A stretch of 64,000 nt of DNA from Parachitinimonas caeni (GTDB lineage Bacteria; Pseudomonadota; Gammaproteobacteria; Burkholderiales; Chitinimonadaceae), in NCBI RefSeq assembly GCF_030129945.1, contig NZ_JARRAF010000010.1:104920-168919 (forward strand). The letters are read 5' to 3'. The notes beneath the pieces were generated by a model. It saw only the letters and a program-made list of their open reading frames with translations, was not told where the DNA came from and ran no database searches. The position numbers and the translations under genes are program-made. Shown here in pieces: positions 20,195 to 28,852 of this stretch (position 1 is its first letter; the number at the start of each line of letters is the position of its first letter).

Positions 20195-23100
20195 ATGAAT
20201 ACTCCGTCTTTTGTCCATTTGCGCCTGCACAGCGAGTTCTCGATCAGCGACGGCATTGTCCGGCTCGATGATGCGGTCAAGCGCGCCAAATCTCTGGACA
20301 TGCCGGCATTGGGCGTCAGTGATCTGATGAACCTGTTCGGCATGGTGAAGTTTTACAAAGCCTGTCGCGGTGCCGGCATCAAGCCCGTCGTGGGGCTGGA
20401 TGCCTGGCTCGAAAACGAAGCAAACCCCGACCAACCTTACCGCCTGCTGATGTTCGCCAAGAACCGCACCGGCTATCTGCGCCTGTGCGAGCTGATTTCG
20501 CGGGCTTATCGGACCAATCAGCACCGGGGCCGTGCGGAGCTGCGCCGCGTCTGGCTGGAAGAAGGCGACAACAGCACGCTGATCGCCCTGTCCGGTGCGC
20601 AACTGGGTGAAGTCGGCATGGCTCTCGCTCACGGCCAGCTCGATAACGCCCGTTCGGCCGCGCGTTATTACGCAGCGCTGTTCCAGGATGCCTTCTATAT
20701 CGAACTACAGCGTACCGGCCAGCCGGGCGTCGAGGCCGTGGTGCAGTCCAGCCTCGCCCTGGCAGCCGAACTTGATCTGCCGGTTGTGGCAACACACCCG
20801 ATCCAATTCCTCGACCCCGATGACTTCAAGGCACATGAAGCGCGTGTCTGTATTGCTGAAGGCTATGTCCTGGCGGACAAGCGTCGGCCGCGTCACTTTG
20901 CCGAAAGTCAGTACTTCAAATCGACCAGCGAAATGCTGGCGCTGTTTGCCGACATCCCTGAAGCACTGGCCAACACCGTTGGCATCGCCCAGCGCTGCAA
21001 TCTGACCGTTCAGCTGGGCAAGAACTACCTGCCGCTGTTTCCAACGCCCGATGGCATGTCGCTGGACGACTACCTGATCCATGAAGCGTCACGCGGTCTG
21101 GAAGAGCGGCTGGAACAGCTCTACCCCGAACCGGTCACACGCGAAGCCAAACGCCCGGAGTACGAAGCACGACTGAAGTTCGAGTGCGACACCATCATCA
21201 AGATGGGTTTCCCCGGGTACTTCCTGATCGTTGCCGACTTTATCAACTGGGGCAAACAGAATGGCTGTCCGGTTGGCCCTGGCCGGGGTTCCGGGGCCGG
21301 CTCGCTGGTTGCCTATGCGCTCAAGATCACCGATCTCGACCCGCTCAAATATGCGCTGCTGTTCGAACGTTTTCTGAACCCGGAACGGGTGTCGATGCCT
21401 GACTTCGACGTGGACTTCTGCCAGGAGAACCGTTGGCGCGTCATTGAATACACCCGGCAGAAGTACGGCGAGGAGGCGGTCAGCCAGATTGCCACTTTCG
21501 GCACCATGTCATCCAAGTCGGTGATTCGTGATGTGGGCCGTGTACTGGATCTGCCTTTCGGCCTGTGTGACCGGCTATCCAAGCTGATCCCGCTGGAAGC
21601 CAACAAGCCGCTATCACTAGCCAAGGCGATGGAGGCCGAGCCACAGATCAAGGAGCTGATTGACGCAGAGGATGCCGGAGAGTTACTGGAACTGGCCGAG
21701 AAGCTGGAAGACCTGACACGCGGCATTGGCATGCATGCAGGGGGTGTGCTGATCGCACCGGGTAAATTGACCGACTTCTGCCCGGTTTATGTCGCCAGCG
21801 GTGAAGGCGCCGCGCCAGTGTCGATGTACGACAAGGACGACGTCGAGCAGATTGGTCTGGTCAAGTTTGACTTTTTGGGCCTGCGTAACCTGACGATCAT
21901 CGAACTGGCCCAGCGTTACATCAAGCAGGTCAGCAACGAGGAAGTGGATGTCGCCAAGCTGCCGCTGGATGACAGCTTGGCCTACAAGGTGTTTGCCGAC
22001 GCCAATACCACGGCAATCTTCCAGTTTGAATCAACCGGTATGAAGAAGGTCCTGGTCGAGGCCAAGCCCACGCAGTTCGAAGAGATTATTGCTCTGAACG
22101 CGCTGTACCGGCCGGGGCCGATGGATCTGATTCCCGACTTCAACCGCCGCAAGCATGGCGAGAAGTTTGAATATCTGCACCCCCTGCTGGAGCCCGTACT
22201 GGCGCCAACCTACGGCATCATGGTTTATCAGGAGCAGGTGATGCAGGCCGCCCAGGTCTGCGCCGGTTACTCGCTCGGTGGTGCGGACTTGCTGCGCCGT
22301 GCCATGGGCAAGAAGAAAGTCGAAGAAATGGCCCAGCAACGGGCAATGTTTGTCGAGGGCGCCGCCAAGAACCAAATCGGCGAAGCCAAGGCGAACGAGA
22401 TCTTCGACTACATGGAGAAGTTCGCGGGCTACGGCTTCAACAAGTCGCACGCGGCGGCCTATGCGCTAGTGGCGTATCACACCGCCTGGCTGAAAGCCCA
22501 TCATTGCGCTGCCTATATGGCCGCCACGATGTCTACGGAATTGGATAACACCGACCAGCTCAAGGTGTTCTACGACGACGTGGTGCTGAACAAGCTGACG
22601 GTGCTGCCCCCCGATGTCAACCAGAGTGTGTATCGCTTCGTACCGGTATCGCGCAAAGAGATCCGATATGCACTGGGGGCCATCAAAGGTACTGGCGAGA
22701 GCGCGGTCGAGCATATTGTTGCCGAACGCAATGCCAATGGCCCGTACACCGATCTCTTCGATTTTTGTCGCCGCACCGACAAACGCATGGTCAACCGCCG
22801 GGTGATCGAAGCCTTGATCCGCGCCGGCGCTTTCGACTCGATCAACCACCATCGGGCCAGTCTGCTGGCCTCCGTCGGCTTGGCCATGGAAGTGGCCGAG
22901 CAGGAAGCCGCCAATGCTGCACAAGGTGGTTTGTTCGATGATATCGAACCCCATCCGGATCAAGTCATTCAGCTGGTGGATGTGCCGATGTGGGAAGAAT
23001 CGGTCAAGCTGACCGAAGAGAAACTGGCCATCGGCTTTTACCTGACTGGCCACCCATTCGAGGCTCAGGCCAAGCTGGTACGCGGCTTCATCAAGACGCC

Positions 23101-23623
23101 ACTATCACGCATCCAGCCCCGCAAGGAACCGCAGATGCTGGCTGGCGTTGTCACCAGCCTGCGCACCAAGATCGGTCAACGCGGCAAGATGGCCTTCATT
23201 ACGCTCGACGACGCCAGCACCAAGCTGGAAGTGTCGATCTTCTCGGAAACCTTTGATGAGAACCGTGGCAAGTTGAAGGAAGACGCGCTGCTGGTGATCG
23301 AAGCCAAGGTCAGTGACGACAGCTACACCGGCGGCCTGCGCATTGTGGCGGACAAGGTCTATGACCTTGCCGAGGCACGCAGCCGATTTGCCTCAGCCCT
23401 GAAACTGCAGGTTGGCATTGATGCTGCCGATGCCGTCCGCTTGCGGCGAACACTGGAACCCTATCTCGGCGGCGCCTGCCCATTGGAAGTGTATTACCGC
23501 AATCAGTCTGCCCAATGTGGCCTGCGTCTTGGGGAAGACTGGCGCATCACCCTGCGCGATGATCTGATCAAAGACCTGCAAGGCTGGCTGGGCGACACCT
23601 CAGTCAAAGTTGCCTTCCAATAA
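20195..23623 (+). CDS. dnaE: DNA polymerase III subunit alpha
   Basis: 1142 residues, full length for DnaE1. Replicative polymerase. The N-terminal PHP domain begins FVHLRLHSEFSISDGIV. The palm holds GPGRGSGAGSLVAYAL and the catalytic aspartates in MPDFDVDFCQENR. Fingers and the tandem helix-hairpin-helix region follow (GYGFNKSHAAAYALVAYHTAWLKAH), then an OB fold (LAGVVTSLRTKIGQRGKMAFITLDD) and a C-terminal tau-binding region. The beta-clamp motif should lie near residue 900-920 (not resolved by eye). A short gap separates it from the divergent binding-protein gene. Confidence 0.97.
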   Translation: MNTPSFVHLRLHSEFSISDGIVRLDDAVKRAKSLDMPALGVSDLMNLFGMVKFYKACRGAGIKPVVGLDAWLENEANPDQPYRLLMFAKNRTGYLRLCELISRAYRTNQHRGRAELRRVWLEEGDNSTLIALSGAQLGEVGMALAHGQLDNARSAARYYAALFQDAFYIELQRTGQPGVEAVVQSSLALAAELDLPVVATHPIQFLDPDDFKAHEARVCIAEGYVLADKRRPRHFAESQYFKSTSEMLALFADIPEALANTVGIAQRCNLTVQLGKNYLPLFPTPDGMSLDDYLIHEASRGLEERLEQLYPEPVTREAKRPEYEARLKFECDTIIKMGFPGYFLIVADFINWGKQNGCPVGPGRGSGAGSLVAYALKITDLDPLKYALLFERFLNPERVSMPDFDVDFCQENRWRVIEYTRQKYGEEAVSQIATFGTMSSKSVIRDVGRVLDLPFGLCDRLSKLIPLEANKPLSLAKAMEAEPQIKELIDAEDAGELLELAEKLEDLTRGIGMHAGGVLIAPGKLTDFCPVYVASGEGAAPVSMYDKDDVEQIGLVKFDFLGLRNLTIIELAQRYIKQVSNEEVDVAKLPLDDSLAYKVFADANTTAIFQFESTGMKKVLVEAKPTQFEEIIALNALYRPGPMDLIPDFNRRKHGEKFEYLHPLLEPVLAPTYGIMVYQEQVMQAAQVCAGYSLGGADLLRRAMGKKKVEEMAQQRAMFVEGAAKNQIGEAKANEIFDYMEKFAGYGFNKSHAAAYALVAYHTAWLKAHHCAAYMAATMSTELDNTDQLKVFYDDVVLNKLTVLPPDVNQSVYRFVPVSRKEIRYALGAIKGTGESAVEHIVAERNANGPYTDLFDFCRRTDKRMVNRRVIEALIRAGAFDSINHHRASLLASVGLAMEVAEQEAANAAQGGLFDDIEPHPDQVIQLVDVPMWEESVKLTEEKLAIGFYLTGHPFEAQAKLVRGFIKTPLSRIQPRKEPQMLAGVVTSLRTKIGQRGKMAFITLDDASTKLEVSIFSETFDENRGKLKEDALLVIEAKVSDDSYTGGLRIVADKVYDLAEARSRFASALKLQVGIDAADAVRLRRTLEPYLGGACPLEVYYRNQSAQCGLRLGEDWRITLRDDLIKDLQGWLGDTSVKVAFQ

Positions 23624-23628
23624 CCCCT

Positions 23629-23658
23629 TGGCGGGAAGCCGGCAAGGGCTTCCCGCCA
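23629..23658 (+). terminator. Stem-loop after dnaE
   Basis: TGGCGGGAAGCC and GGCTTCCCGCCA form a perfect 12-bp stem with a six-base loop right after the stop. No T run follows, so it may be a weak or Rho-assisted terminator. Confidence 0.6.
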
Positions 23659-23758
23659 CCCATCTGCAAATTTCCTATATTGGAGGACACAGGCCGCTGC
23701 CGCCGAGTCCGTCTGGCACGCAACGATTTCGCAAACCGCATCTGACACCGGAGCCAGC

Positions 23759-24565
23759 ATGCCTTGGTCATCATGTGCGCAGTCAGTCCCGTTTCGAATG
23801 CTTGCCATTGCCACGGCCCTGGCATTCGCCTCGGTCCCATCAACAGCGATCGCATCAGACCCCACCCGCCTGCGCCTGACTTTGGACCATTGGCCGCCTT
23901 ATGAGTACGTCGAAAACGGTCAGGTCAAAGGTTACACCATCGACAAGCTGCGGCTGGTTCTGAAAAAGCTTGGCATTGAATTGGAAACGCCACAGGCCAG
24001 CGTGCCCTGGAAGCGTGTGCTGGCAATGATTGAATCCGGTGAAGCCGACGTCGCCGTCAATGGCACTTATCGGGATATCCATTTGGGTAGCATGCGCTAC
24101 TCAGCCACCCCCATCACCTACGCCAACTGGACATTTTTTGTGCGGGCCAGCGAAAAAGATCAGTTCAAGACCCGTAATGATCTCAAGGGAAAGACCGTCG
24201 GACTCGTCAACGGCTGGCTATACAGCGAAGCACTGGACCAGTTCACCCGTCGTCACAGCAAGCGTGTGGTGTCTTACGAGCAGGATGTGAACTTTCAGCG
24301 GCTGTTGTCCGGCCAGGTGGATTACGTTATCGACAATATTCATGTTGGGCGCTACATGCTGCAGCAACATCGCTGGCAGGAGCAGATTGTTGCTTCCCAA
24401 GTACCGCCTGAGCCCGTCGATTTTTATGCTTTTTTCTCGCTCAAGACAGTCCCCGCCAGTTTCGTCAGCCGTTTCAGCTCGGCATTGGCGAATTTCAACG
24501 ATAGCGCTGAAGACAAAGCCCTTAAACGTCAGTACGGGATTGATACCGACACCCCACTGCCATAA
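23759..24565 (+). CDS. Orphan periplasmic substrate-binding protein, family 3
   Basis: 268 residues with GGAG before ATG and a signal peptide ending STAIASD. The fold is suggested by RLTLDHWPPYEYVENGQVKGYTIDKLRLVLKKLGIELE, RVLAMIESGEADVAVNGTYR, GKTVGLVNGWLY and LSGQVDYVIDNIHVGRYML, the usual two-lobe SBP_bac_3 pattern. No transporter genes nearby. Follows dnaE on the same strand but is separated by a stem-loop, so it is probably transcribed on its own. Confidence 0.83.
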   Translation: MPWSSCAQSVPFRMLAIATALAFASVPSTAIASDPTRLRLTLDHWPPYEYVENGQVKGYTIDKLRLVLKKLGIELETPQASVPWKRVLAMIESGEADVAVNGTYRDIHLGSMRYSATPITYANWTFFVRASEKDQFKTRNDLKGKTVGLVNGWLYSEALDQFTRRHSKRVVSYEQDVNFQRLLSGQVDYVIDNIHVGRYMLQQHRWQEQIVASQVPPEPVDFYAFFSLKTVPASFVSRFSSALANFNDSAEDKALKRQYGIDTDTPLP

Positions 24566-24691
24566 TGCCGATTTGCTGAAAACCAACCAATTGGTCACCT
24601 GTCCATTTAATTAATTAGCCATATGAATGACTGGACCATGCTTTTCAAGGAACGACCTCAACATCAAATAAACCAGATAATCCCCATTGGA

Positions 24692-24708
24692 TAGACAAAG
24701 TTGTCTAG
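24692..24708. promoter_or_regulatory. Palindromic motif shared with the M35 operon upstream region
   Basis: AGACAAAGTTGTCT is a near-perfect inverted repeat. The 14-mer ACAAAGTTGTCTAG within it recurs exactly at 26643-26656, so the two copies flank the protease operon. Role unknown. Confidence 0.35.
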
Positions 24709-24798
24709 ATCTAAAATAGAAACAAATGTATTTATTTAGTCCATATCCATGCAATACCCCTTATAACCCGCACCCTCCCCGTCATGAAAAATAAAAAT

Positions 24799-24820
24799 CC
24801 CGCCACTTCTCAATGGCGGG
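24799..24820 (-). terminator. Terminator of the M35 protease operon
   Basis: CCCGCCA and TGGCGGG form a 7-bp GC stem; on the minus strand ATTTTTAT follows. Confidence 0.8.
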
Positions 24821-24852
24821 ACAGCCAAAAACCCTTAATTGCCGAAACGCGC

Positions 24853-25374
24853 TTAATTCAAACGCACCTCAACCGAGGCACACTCAAGAGCCTGCATTTG
24901 ATGTTGCGATAGCGGTCGCGGGGGGCGTTTGGGGGCGGCGATGACATCGAAAAGCTTACCCGCCCATTCCACGCGATAGACACCCGGCTTACTCAAATCG
25001 TAAGCCAGCCCCAGCTCCACACTGGCATGCAGACTGCCACCCGGCCGAATCTGCCGGTAAGCCTCTCGCGCCGGATTGCCGCGCTTGAACATCGGGCCGA
25101 CATAGGGCACCTCTTCACCATCCCGACTGACGCGCAAAAAAACGTTGCGCAACCCTTCCAGCGGTGTGTTCCAGCCCAGCACCCACAAGGTGCGCTTGTC
25201 GTGGCTGATCAGCTCGAATCCCAGCTCGACAGGACTGCCAGCCTTGCCGCTGGCGGGCAAGGTCAACTTGCACTCCAGCGGCAAAGCCTGATTAGCAGCG
25301 GCATGAGCGGGCAAAGCCATCTCCAGACAGCCAGCGACACAGAGTAGCTGGCTGATTCGTCTGATAAGCAGCAT
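24853..25374 (-). CDS. Secreted protein resembling the N-terminal domain of the adjacent M35 protease
   Basis: 173 residues with a signal peptide ending PAHAA. No catalytic motif. Its middle matches the pro-domain of the upstream protease when aligned by eye: PYVGPMFKRGNPAREAY, IRPGGSLHASVELGLAYDLSKPGVYRV here, against AYVGPQVKRAAPS, IQPGQSVTRTINVSSMYDMSKSGKYSI there. The start codon overlaps the protease stop by one base (TAATG), so the two are translationally coupled. It could be an inhibitor, a folding helper or a degraded duplicate; I favour an accessory role because the frame is intact (inference). Confidence 0.8.
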   Translation of the reverse strand: MLLIRRISQLLCVAGCLEMALPAHAAANQALPLECKLTLPASGKAGSPVELGFELISHDKRTLWVLGWNTPLEGLRNVFLRVSRDGEEVPYVGPMFKRGNPAREAYRQIRPGGSLHASVELGLAYDLSKPGVYRVEWAGKLFDVIAAPKRPPRPLSQHQMQALECASVEVRLN

Positions 25375-26471
25375 TACGGCAAGGCAGGGGTGTTCTCTGC
25401 AAAGTATTCGTGGTTATCAGCGTTATCCAGTGCTTTGTCTGGATTGGAAGAGGCCAACGATTTGGCAGCGCTCTGGCCATAGGCATGGTCATCGGTACCT
25501 GCGACCACGGTGAAATGCGACAGTTCATGCACGATGGTACCGGCACGGGAATCGGTACCCGTATTCGGTGCCGACCAGAAAGCGCCACACAGATAAATCT
25601 TGTATGGGCTGTTCGGATAAACATACGCATAGGTTCCGGATTCGGTGCAGCCGCAATCAAACGACAGCGGCTTGGACGTCAGTGCCGTCTTGATATTGTT
25701 GAAGTGCGTCCGCGCGGTGCCCCAGCGGGTGCTGGTGTAATTGCCAAACCAGGTTTTGTAACGCTGGGTGTTTGAGCCGGCAGGCGCCAGATAGCTCGCA
25801 GCGTTACTGGCGTAGGTCGTCGCCGAATTGACTGCTGTGGCAATCGACGTACGGCGGCTGGAACTGCAATTGGCCGCATAGGTAATGCTGGCAGCAAAAG
25901 CGTTCTGCGCCATGATCTCCAGCGCATCAGCCTTGACACTCAGCGGGTTGAGCCGGCCTTCTACATCCATGGTCACGGCATTCGATTCGACCGCATCGAA
26001 CAGATCCTGTACCCGATCACGTTGTGAAGCAGCGCTGGCGCCACGCAGGTTAGGGGTTTCGGTTTTGTAGTTCAGCGCACCAAGGTTGTAGCGGATGCTG
26101 TACTTGCCGGATTTCGACATGTCGTACATCGACGAGACATTGATGGTGCGGGTAACGCTCTGACCTGGCTGGATCTTGAGCATGGTATTCAGGCTGGGCG
26201 CTGCGCGCTTTACCTGCGGGCCGACATAGGCCACAGCGTTACCGTCTACTGAAACCTCGAAGAGACGGTCCTGCAGCGAACCACTGGGCGCCACCCAGTG
26301 CGGCAGGTAGACCGCCTGTTTGCCGGTATTGGTGAACTTCACATGCACATCCACACCCTGCCCTGCGCTGGCCGTTGTTTTGGCTGTGGCAATGCTGACC
26401 TGGATGTCCTGAGCGAAAGCAGGTACGGCGGCAACGGACAAGGCCGCTGCAATAATCCAACGAGTTTGCAT
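25374..26471 (-). CDS. M35 family (deuterolysin/Lys-N type) zinc metalloendopeptidase
   Basis: 365 residues from ATG 26471 (AGGAG upstream), with signal peptide MQTRWIIAAALSVAAVPAFA. Domain order: an Ig-like pro-domain (about 21-150), then the aspzincin catalytic domain. The zinc site is HELSH starting near residue 315, followed by GTDDHAYG, whose Asp is the third ligand in this clan. Upstream YVYPNSPYKIYLCGAFW is also typical of M35. Predicted secreted protease cleaving proteins, in the Lys-N group before lysine; specificity is not shown here. First gene of a two-gene operon with the pro-domain-like protein. Confidence 0.9.
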   Translation of the reverse strand: MQTRWIIAAALSVAAVPAFAQDIQVSIATAKTTASAGQGVDVHVKFTNTGKQAVYLPHWVAPSGSLQDRLFEVSVDGNAVAYVGPQVKRAAPSLNTMLKIQPGQSVTRTINVSSMYDMSKSGKYSIRYNLGALNYKTETPNLRGASAASQRDRVQDLFDAVESNAVTMDVEGRLNPLSVKADALEIMAQNAFAASITYAANCSSSRRTSIATAVNSATTYASNAASYLAPAGSNTQRYKTWFGNYTSTRWGTARTHFNNIKTALTSKPLSFDCGCTESGTYAYVYPNSPYKIYLCGAFWSAPNTGTDSRAGTIVHELSHFTVVAGTDDHAYGQSAAKSLASSNPDKALDNADNHEYFAENTPALP

Positions 26472-26945
26472 CCCAATTACTCCTGTAGTTTCTCTATATG
26501 TGTATGTAAATGCCGCCATATCGAGATGACGACGGAGTAACAGTAAAAAATTTCTTACCCGTTATGCAATACCTCGTTTGAAATTTTTTAAGCCCTCGCC
26601 AAGATGCTCAATGATAAATCTCTGAAATGGTTTTGATTAAGTACAAAGTTGTCTAGGTTAGAATATTTATCAAAGCATCGAAAATCCCACAAAAACCTCC
26701 TGTTTTCCCACGCTTTCCGAACGTTCGTGCAAAAGCCAGGGCGCTTATCCCAATAGATGCAATTTAATTAAAAGTCCAGAATTTTTTTGGCTCTCAAATG
26801 GTGCGCTTCCATGCACCATTTAAATACTTTGGCGACTTTTGGCGGTGCAGGCATTATCCAAAGGCACGCTGCAAAAGAATGGGCATGGCACTACCACGTG
26901 CACCATATTGAAGCTTGGGTCTCGCCCCTGCCAGCACCAAAGCAA
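26472..26945. other. AT-rich region between the M35 operon and the DUF2189 terminator
   Basis: About 470 bases with no supported gene. It contains the second copy of ACAAAGTTGTCTAG (26643-26656), presumably near the protease promoter on the minus strand, and an unassigned perfect 9-bp stem-loop (26796-26821, arms AAATGGTGC and GCACCATTT) with no T run on the side where it would be needed. Confidence 0.5.
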
Positions 26946-26976
26946 AATGCCGCTCAGGATTCACCTGAGCGGCATT
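26946..26976 (-). terminator. Terminator of the DUF2189 gene
   Basis: AATGCCGCTCAGG and CCTGAGCGGCATT form a perfect 13-bp stem around ATTCA; on the minus strand TTGCTTTGG follows. It is 77 bases past the DUF2189 stop. Confidence 0.75.
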
Positions 26977-27053
26977 CGCCTGCCAATGTGGCTGCCATCC
27001 TCCCGAGCAGGGGCTCAGGGTTGTGGCCTTGCGTCTTTAAGCGCTCAACACCT

Positions 27054-27821
27054 TCAACGCAGCAGATCGCGATAAGCATGCCATGTGGCATGGCCTACCA
27101 CCGGCCCCACCAAGGCCAGCCCTACAAAGTGCGTCAGGAAGCCGATGACGGTCATCGCACAGATCAGGCTCCCCCACAACAGCATGGTCACCGGGCTCGC
27201 CACCACAACCCGCACGCTGGCAAAAATTGCGGTCAGCGTGTCGCAATCGCGATCCAGCATCAGCGGGATAGACACCACACTGATCGCAAACACCAGGCCT
27301 CCAAAGGCAATGGCGGTACCCAGATAGATAGCAATGAACGGCAGGTTGTCTACGCTCAGAAAGCTGGTGCTGAACAAGGCCGTGGTCGTGGTCAGATCTG
27401 CCTCCAGAAACAGCGCGACGATGACCACAGACACCCGCAGCCAGCCTGCAACCAGCAAGGCCAGAATAATCGAGAACAGGCTGATCCCCCCCACGTTGTG
27501 GCGCCATGCGGTCAGCGTCGGGATCAGTCGTACCGGCCCGCGCGCCTCGGTGCGTCGGCTGATCTCGTACAGGCCAATAGATAGAAAAGGGCCTGCCAGC
27601 AAAAACGCTGTAGCCAGTGTGATGACATGGTGGGGAGCCGAGAAGAACAGGTCGTGCAATAACCACCCCATCACTGCAAAGGCCGCACCGTAAAAAGTCG
27701 AAGACAGCGGATGAGTTCGCCAATCGAAGAAGGCTTGGCGCATCCATTGGCCGATCGCCTTGGGTGGCCGCACCTGCGCCTCGGGTTCGATGATGGGTAG
27801 TTCGTCAGTTACGGTTGCCAT
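27054..27821 (-). CDS. DUF2189 integral membrane protein
   Basis: 255 residues from ATG 27821 (GGGAGA upstream); a longer frame to 27923 is not supported. About six membrane helices. The family pattern is visible: WMRQAFFDWRTHPLSSTFYGAAFAVMGWLLHDL, FLLAGPFLSIGLYEISRR, SVVSIPLMLDRDCDTLTAIFASVRVV and a C-terminal VGHATWHAYRDLL. Function unknown in the family. Single gene with its own terminator. Confidence 0.85.
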   Translation of the reverse strand: MATVTDELPIIEPEAQVRPPKAIGQWMRQAFFDWRTHPLSSTFYGAAFAVMGWLLHDLFFSAPHHVITLATAFLLAGPFLSIGLYEISRRTEARGPVRLIPTLTAWRHNVGGISLFSIILALLVAGWLRVSVVIVALFLEADLTTTTALFSTSFLSVDNLPFIAIYLGTAIAFGGLVFAISVVSIPLMLDRDCDTLTAIFASVRVVVASPVTMLLWGSLICAMTVIGFLTHFVGLALVGPVVGHATWHAYRDLLR

Positions 27822-28027
27822 GAGTGTCTCCCTGTTTTTGGTTAGGTGCATGTCACGAACAATAGTCATAGACGACCAAGTGAATAAAACCCAGCCAAGC
27901 GCCCGGATTTGTTGAGGCAGCAAGCATCAGGGCTGCTCGCAGGCCGGTTGAGGGCCAGAGCCCGGCTTTCACTCTATATTTAACGGACCGTACCTGATTC
28001 CATCAGTTCCGCTCGTCGGAGAGCTTC

Positions 28028-28675
28028 ATGAATACACCCCCCAAACCCGATAACTGCACTTGCCCGATCCACCAGGATCGGCGGCGTATCCTGCGTTATG
28101 CCCTGGCGGCAGGAGGCCTGCTGTGGCTGCCGGCTGACGCCCATGCCAGCACCATCAAACGCCTGGAAGGCATGGTAGCCATCAACGGTCGCAAGGCCCT
28201 CCCTGATACCCCGGTTCGTCCTGGCGATGTCATCGAAACCGGTGAAGACGGACGCATCGCCTTTGTCGTGGGCAAAGATGCTTATTTATTGCGGTCAAAT
28301 ACCCGTCTGAAGCTGGAAGCCGACACCGACAACAATGCCTTGATCGGTAGCCTGCGCGTGTTTACCGGCGCCCTGATCGCCGCCTTCGGCCGGGGAAGGC
28401 GTCGCCAGATCGTCACCCCGACCTTGACGGCCGGCATCCGGGGAACCGGTATTTATCTGGAAGCCAGTGCAGAAGAGTCTTACTTTTGTCTGTGCTATGG
28501 CGAAGTCGATATCGGCCAGCCCGGAGGACCACCCAGCCTGTTCACGGCGGGTCATCATGCCGGCAAGCGTAGTACCCTACAGGGGATTCAGGACGCACCG
28601 ATGATCAACCATTCAGATGTGGAAAACATCTTTGTCGAAAGCCTTGTTGGCAGAAAGCCGGACTTCCTCAGATAG
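28028..28675 (+). CDS. FecR-domain protein, exported
   Basis: 215 residues. The N-terminus has two Cys near residues 10-12, then DRRRILRYALAAGGLLWLPADAHA, which looks like a Tat-type leader (RRR before the hydrophobic stretch). The mature part is a FecR-like domain: RLEGMVAINGRKALPDTPVRPGDVIETGEDGRIAFVVGKDAYLLRSNTRLKLE and PTLTAGIRGTGIYLEA. Such free FecR-domain proteins often sit in the periplasm; the role is unknown. No sigma factor or receptor gene is adjacent. A copy of the intergenic repeat starts 16 bases past the stop. Confidence 0.8.
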   Translation: MNTPPKPDNCTCPIHQDRRRILRYALAAGGLLWLPADAHASTIKRLEGMVAINGRKALPDTPVRPGDVIETGEDGRIAFVVGKDAYLLRSNTRLKLEADTDNNALIGSLRVFTGALIAAFGRGRRRQIVTPTLTAGIRGTGIYLEASAEESYFCLCYGEVDIGQPGGPPSLFTAGHHAGKRSTLQGIQDAPMINHSDVENIFVESLVGRKPDFLR

Positions 28676-28692
28676 CCGTGCCTGCCGGTATA

Positions 28693-28717
28693 GGTTCTGC
28701 TGACGTTTTGTTTCCGG
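28693..28717 (+). repeat. Copy A of the TA-flanked intergenic repeat family
   Basis: TA followed by GGTTCTGCTGACGTTTTG and TTTCCGG. Only the left end is clear. It shares 19 identical bases with copy G. Confidence 0.65.
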
Positions 28718-28732
28718 TCGCGCCGAGTCAGC

Positions 28733-28752
28733 TGCTGTTGACATCAGGTTTG
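28733..28752 (+). repeat. Copy A' of the intergenic repeat family (partial)
   Basis: GCTGTTGACATCAGGTTT matches the ends of copies B and E (CTGTTGACGYCAGGTTT) with one change. It is in direct orientation 40 bases after copy A, so the two may be a nested or rearranged element. Confidence 0.5.
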
Positions 28753-28792
28753 GGCCGGGGCGAGCGGAAACGAATCGCCCGCCGAGCTCAGC

Positions 28793-28806
28793 CTTGTCTA
28801 TACAAC
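28793..28806. promoter_or_regulatory. Candidate HutC operator upstream of hutH
   Basis: CTTGTCTATACAAC contains the inverted repeat TTGT-N4-ACAA, similar to the sites bound by HutC and related GntR repressors. It lies 47 bases before hutH. The 12-mer GTCTATACAACT also occurs at 44497-44508. Confidence 0.45.
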
Positions 28807-28852
28807 TAGTGCGCGATATAGTTGCAGCTAAGTTGACCAGACAGGAGGCGAC

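Noticed and set aside
26787..27584. 265-codon frame on the plus strand
   Set aside because: Mostly antisense to the DUF2189 gene and running through its terminator; Gln/His/Arg-rich composition typical of a shadow.
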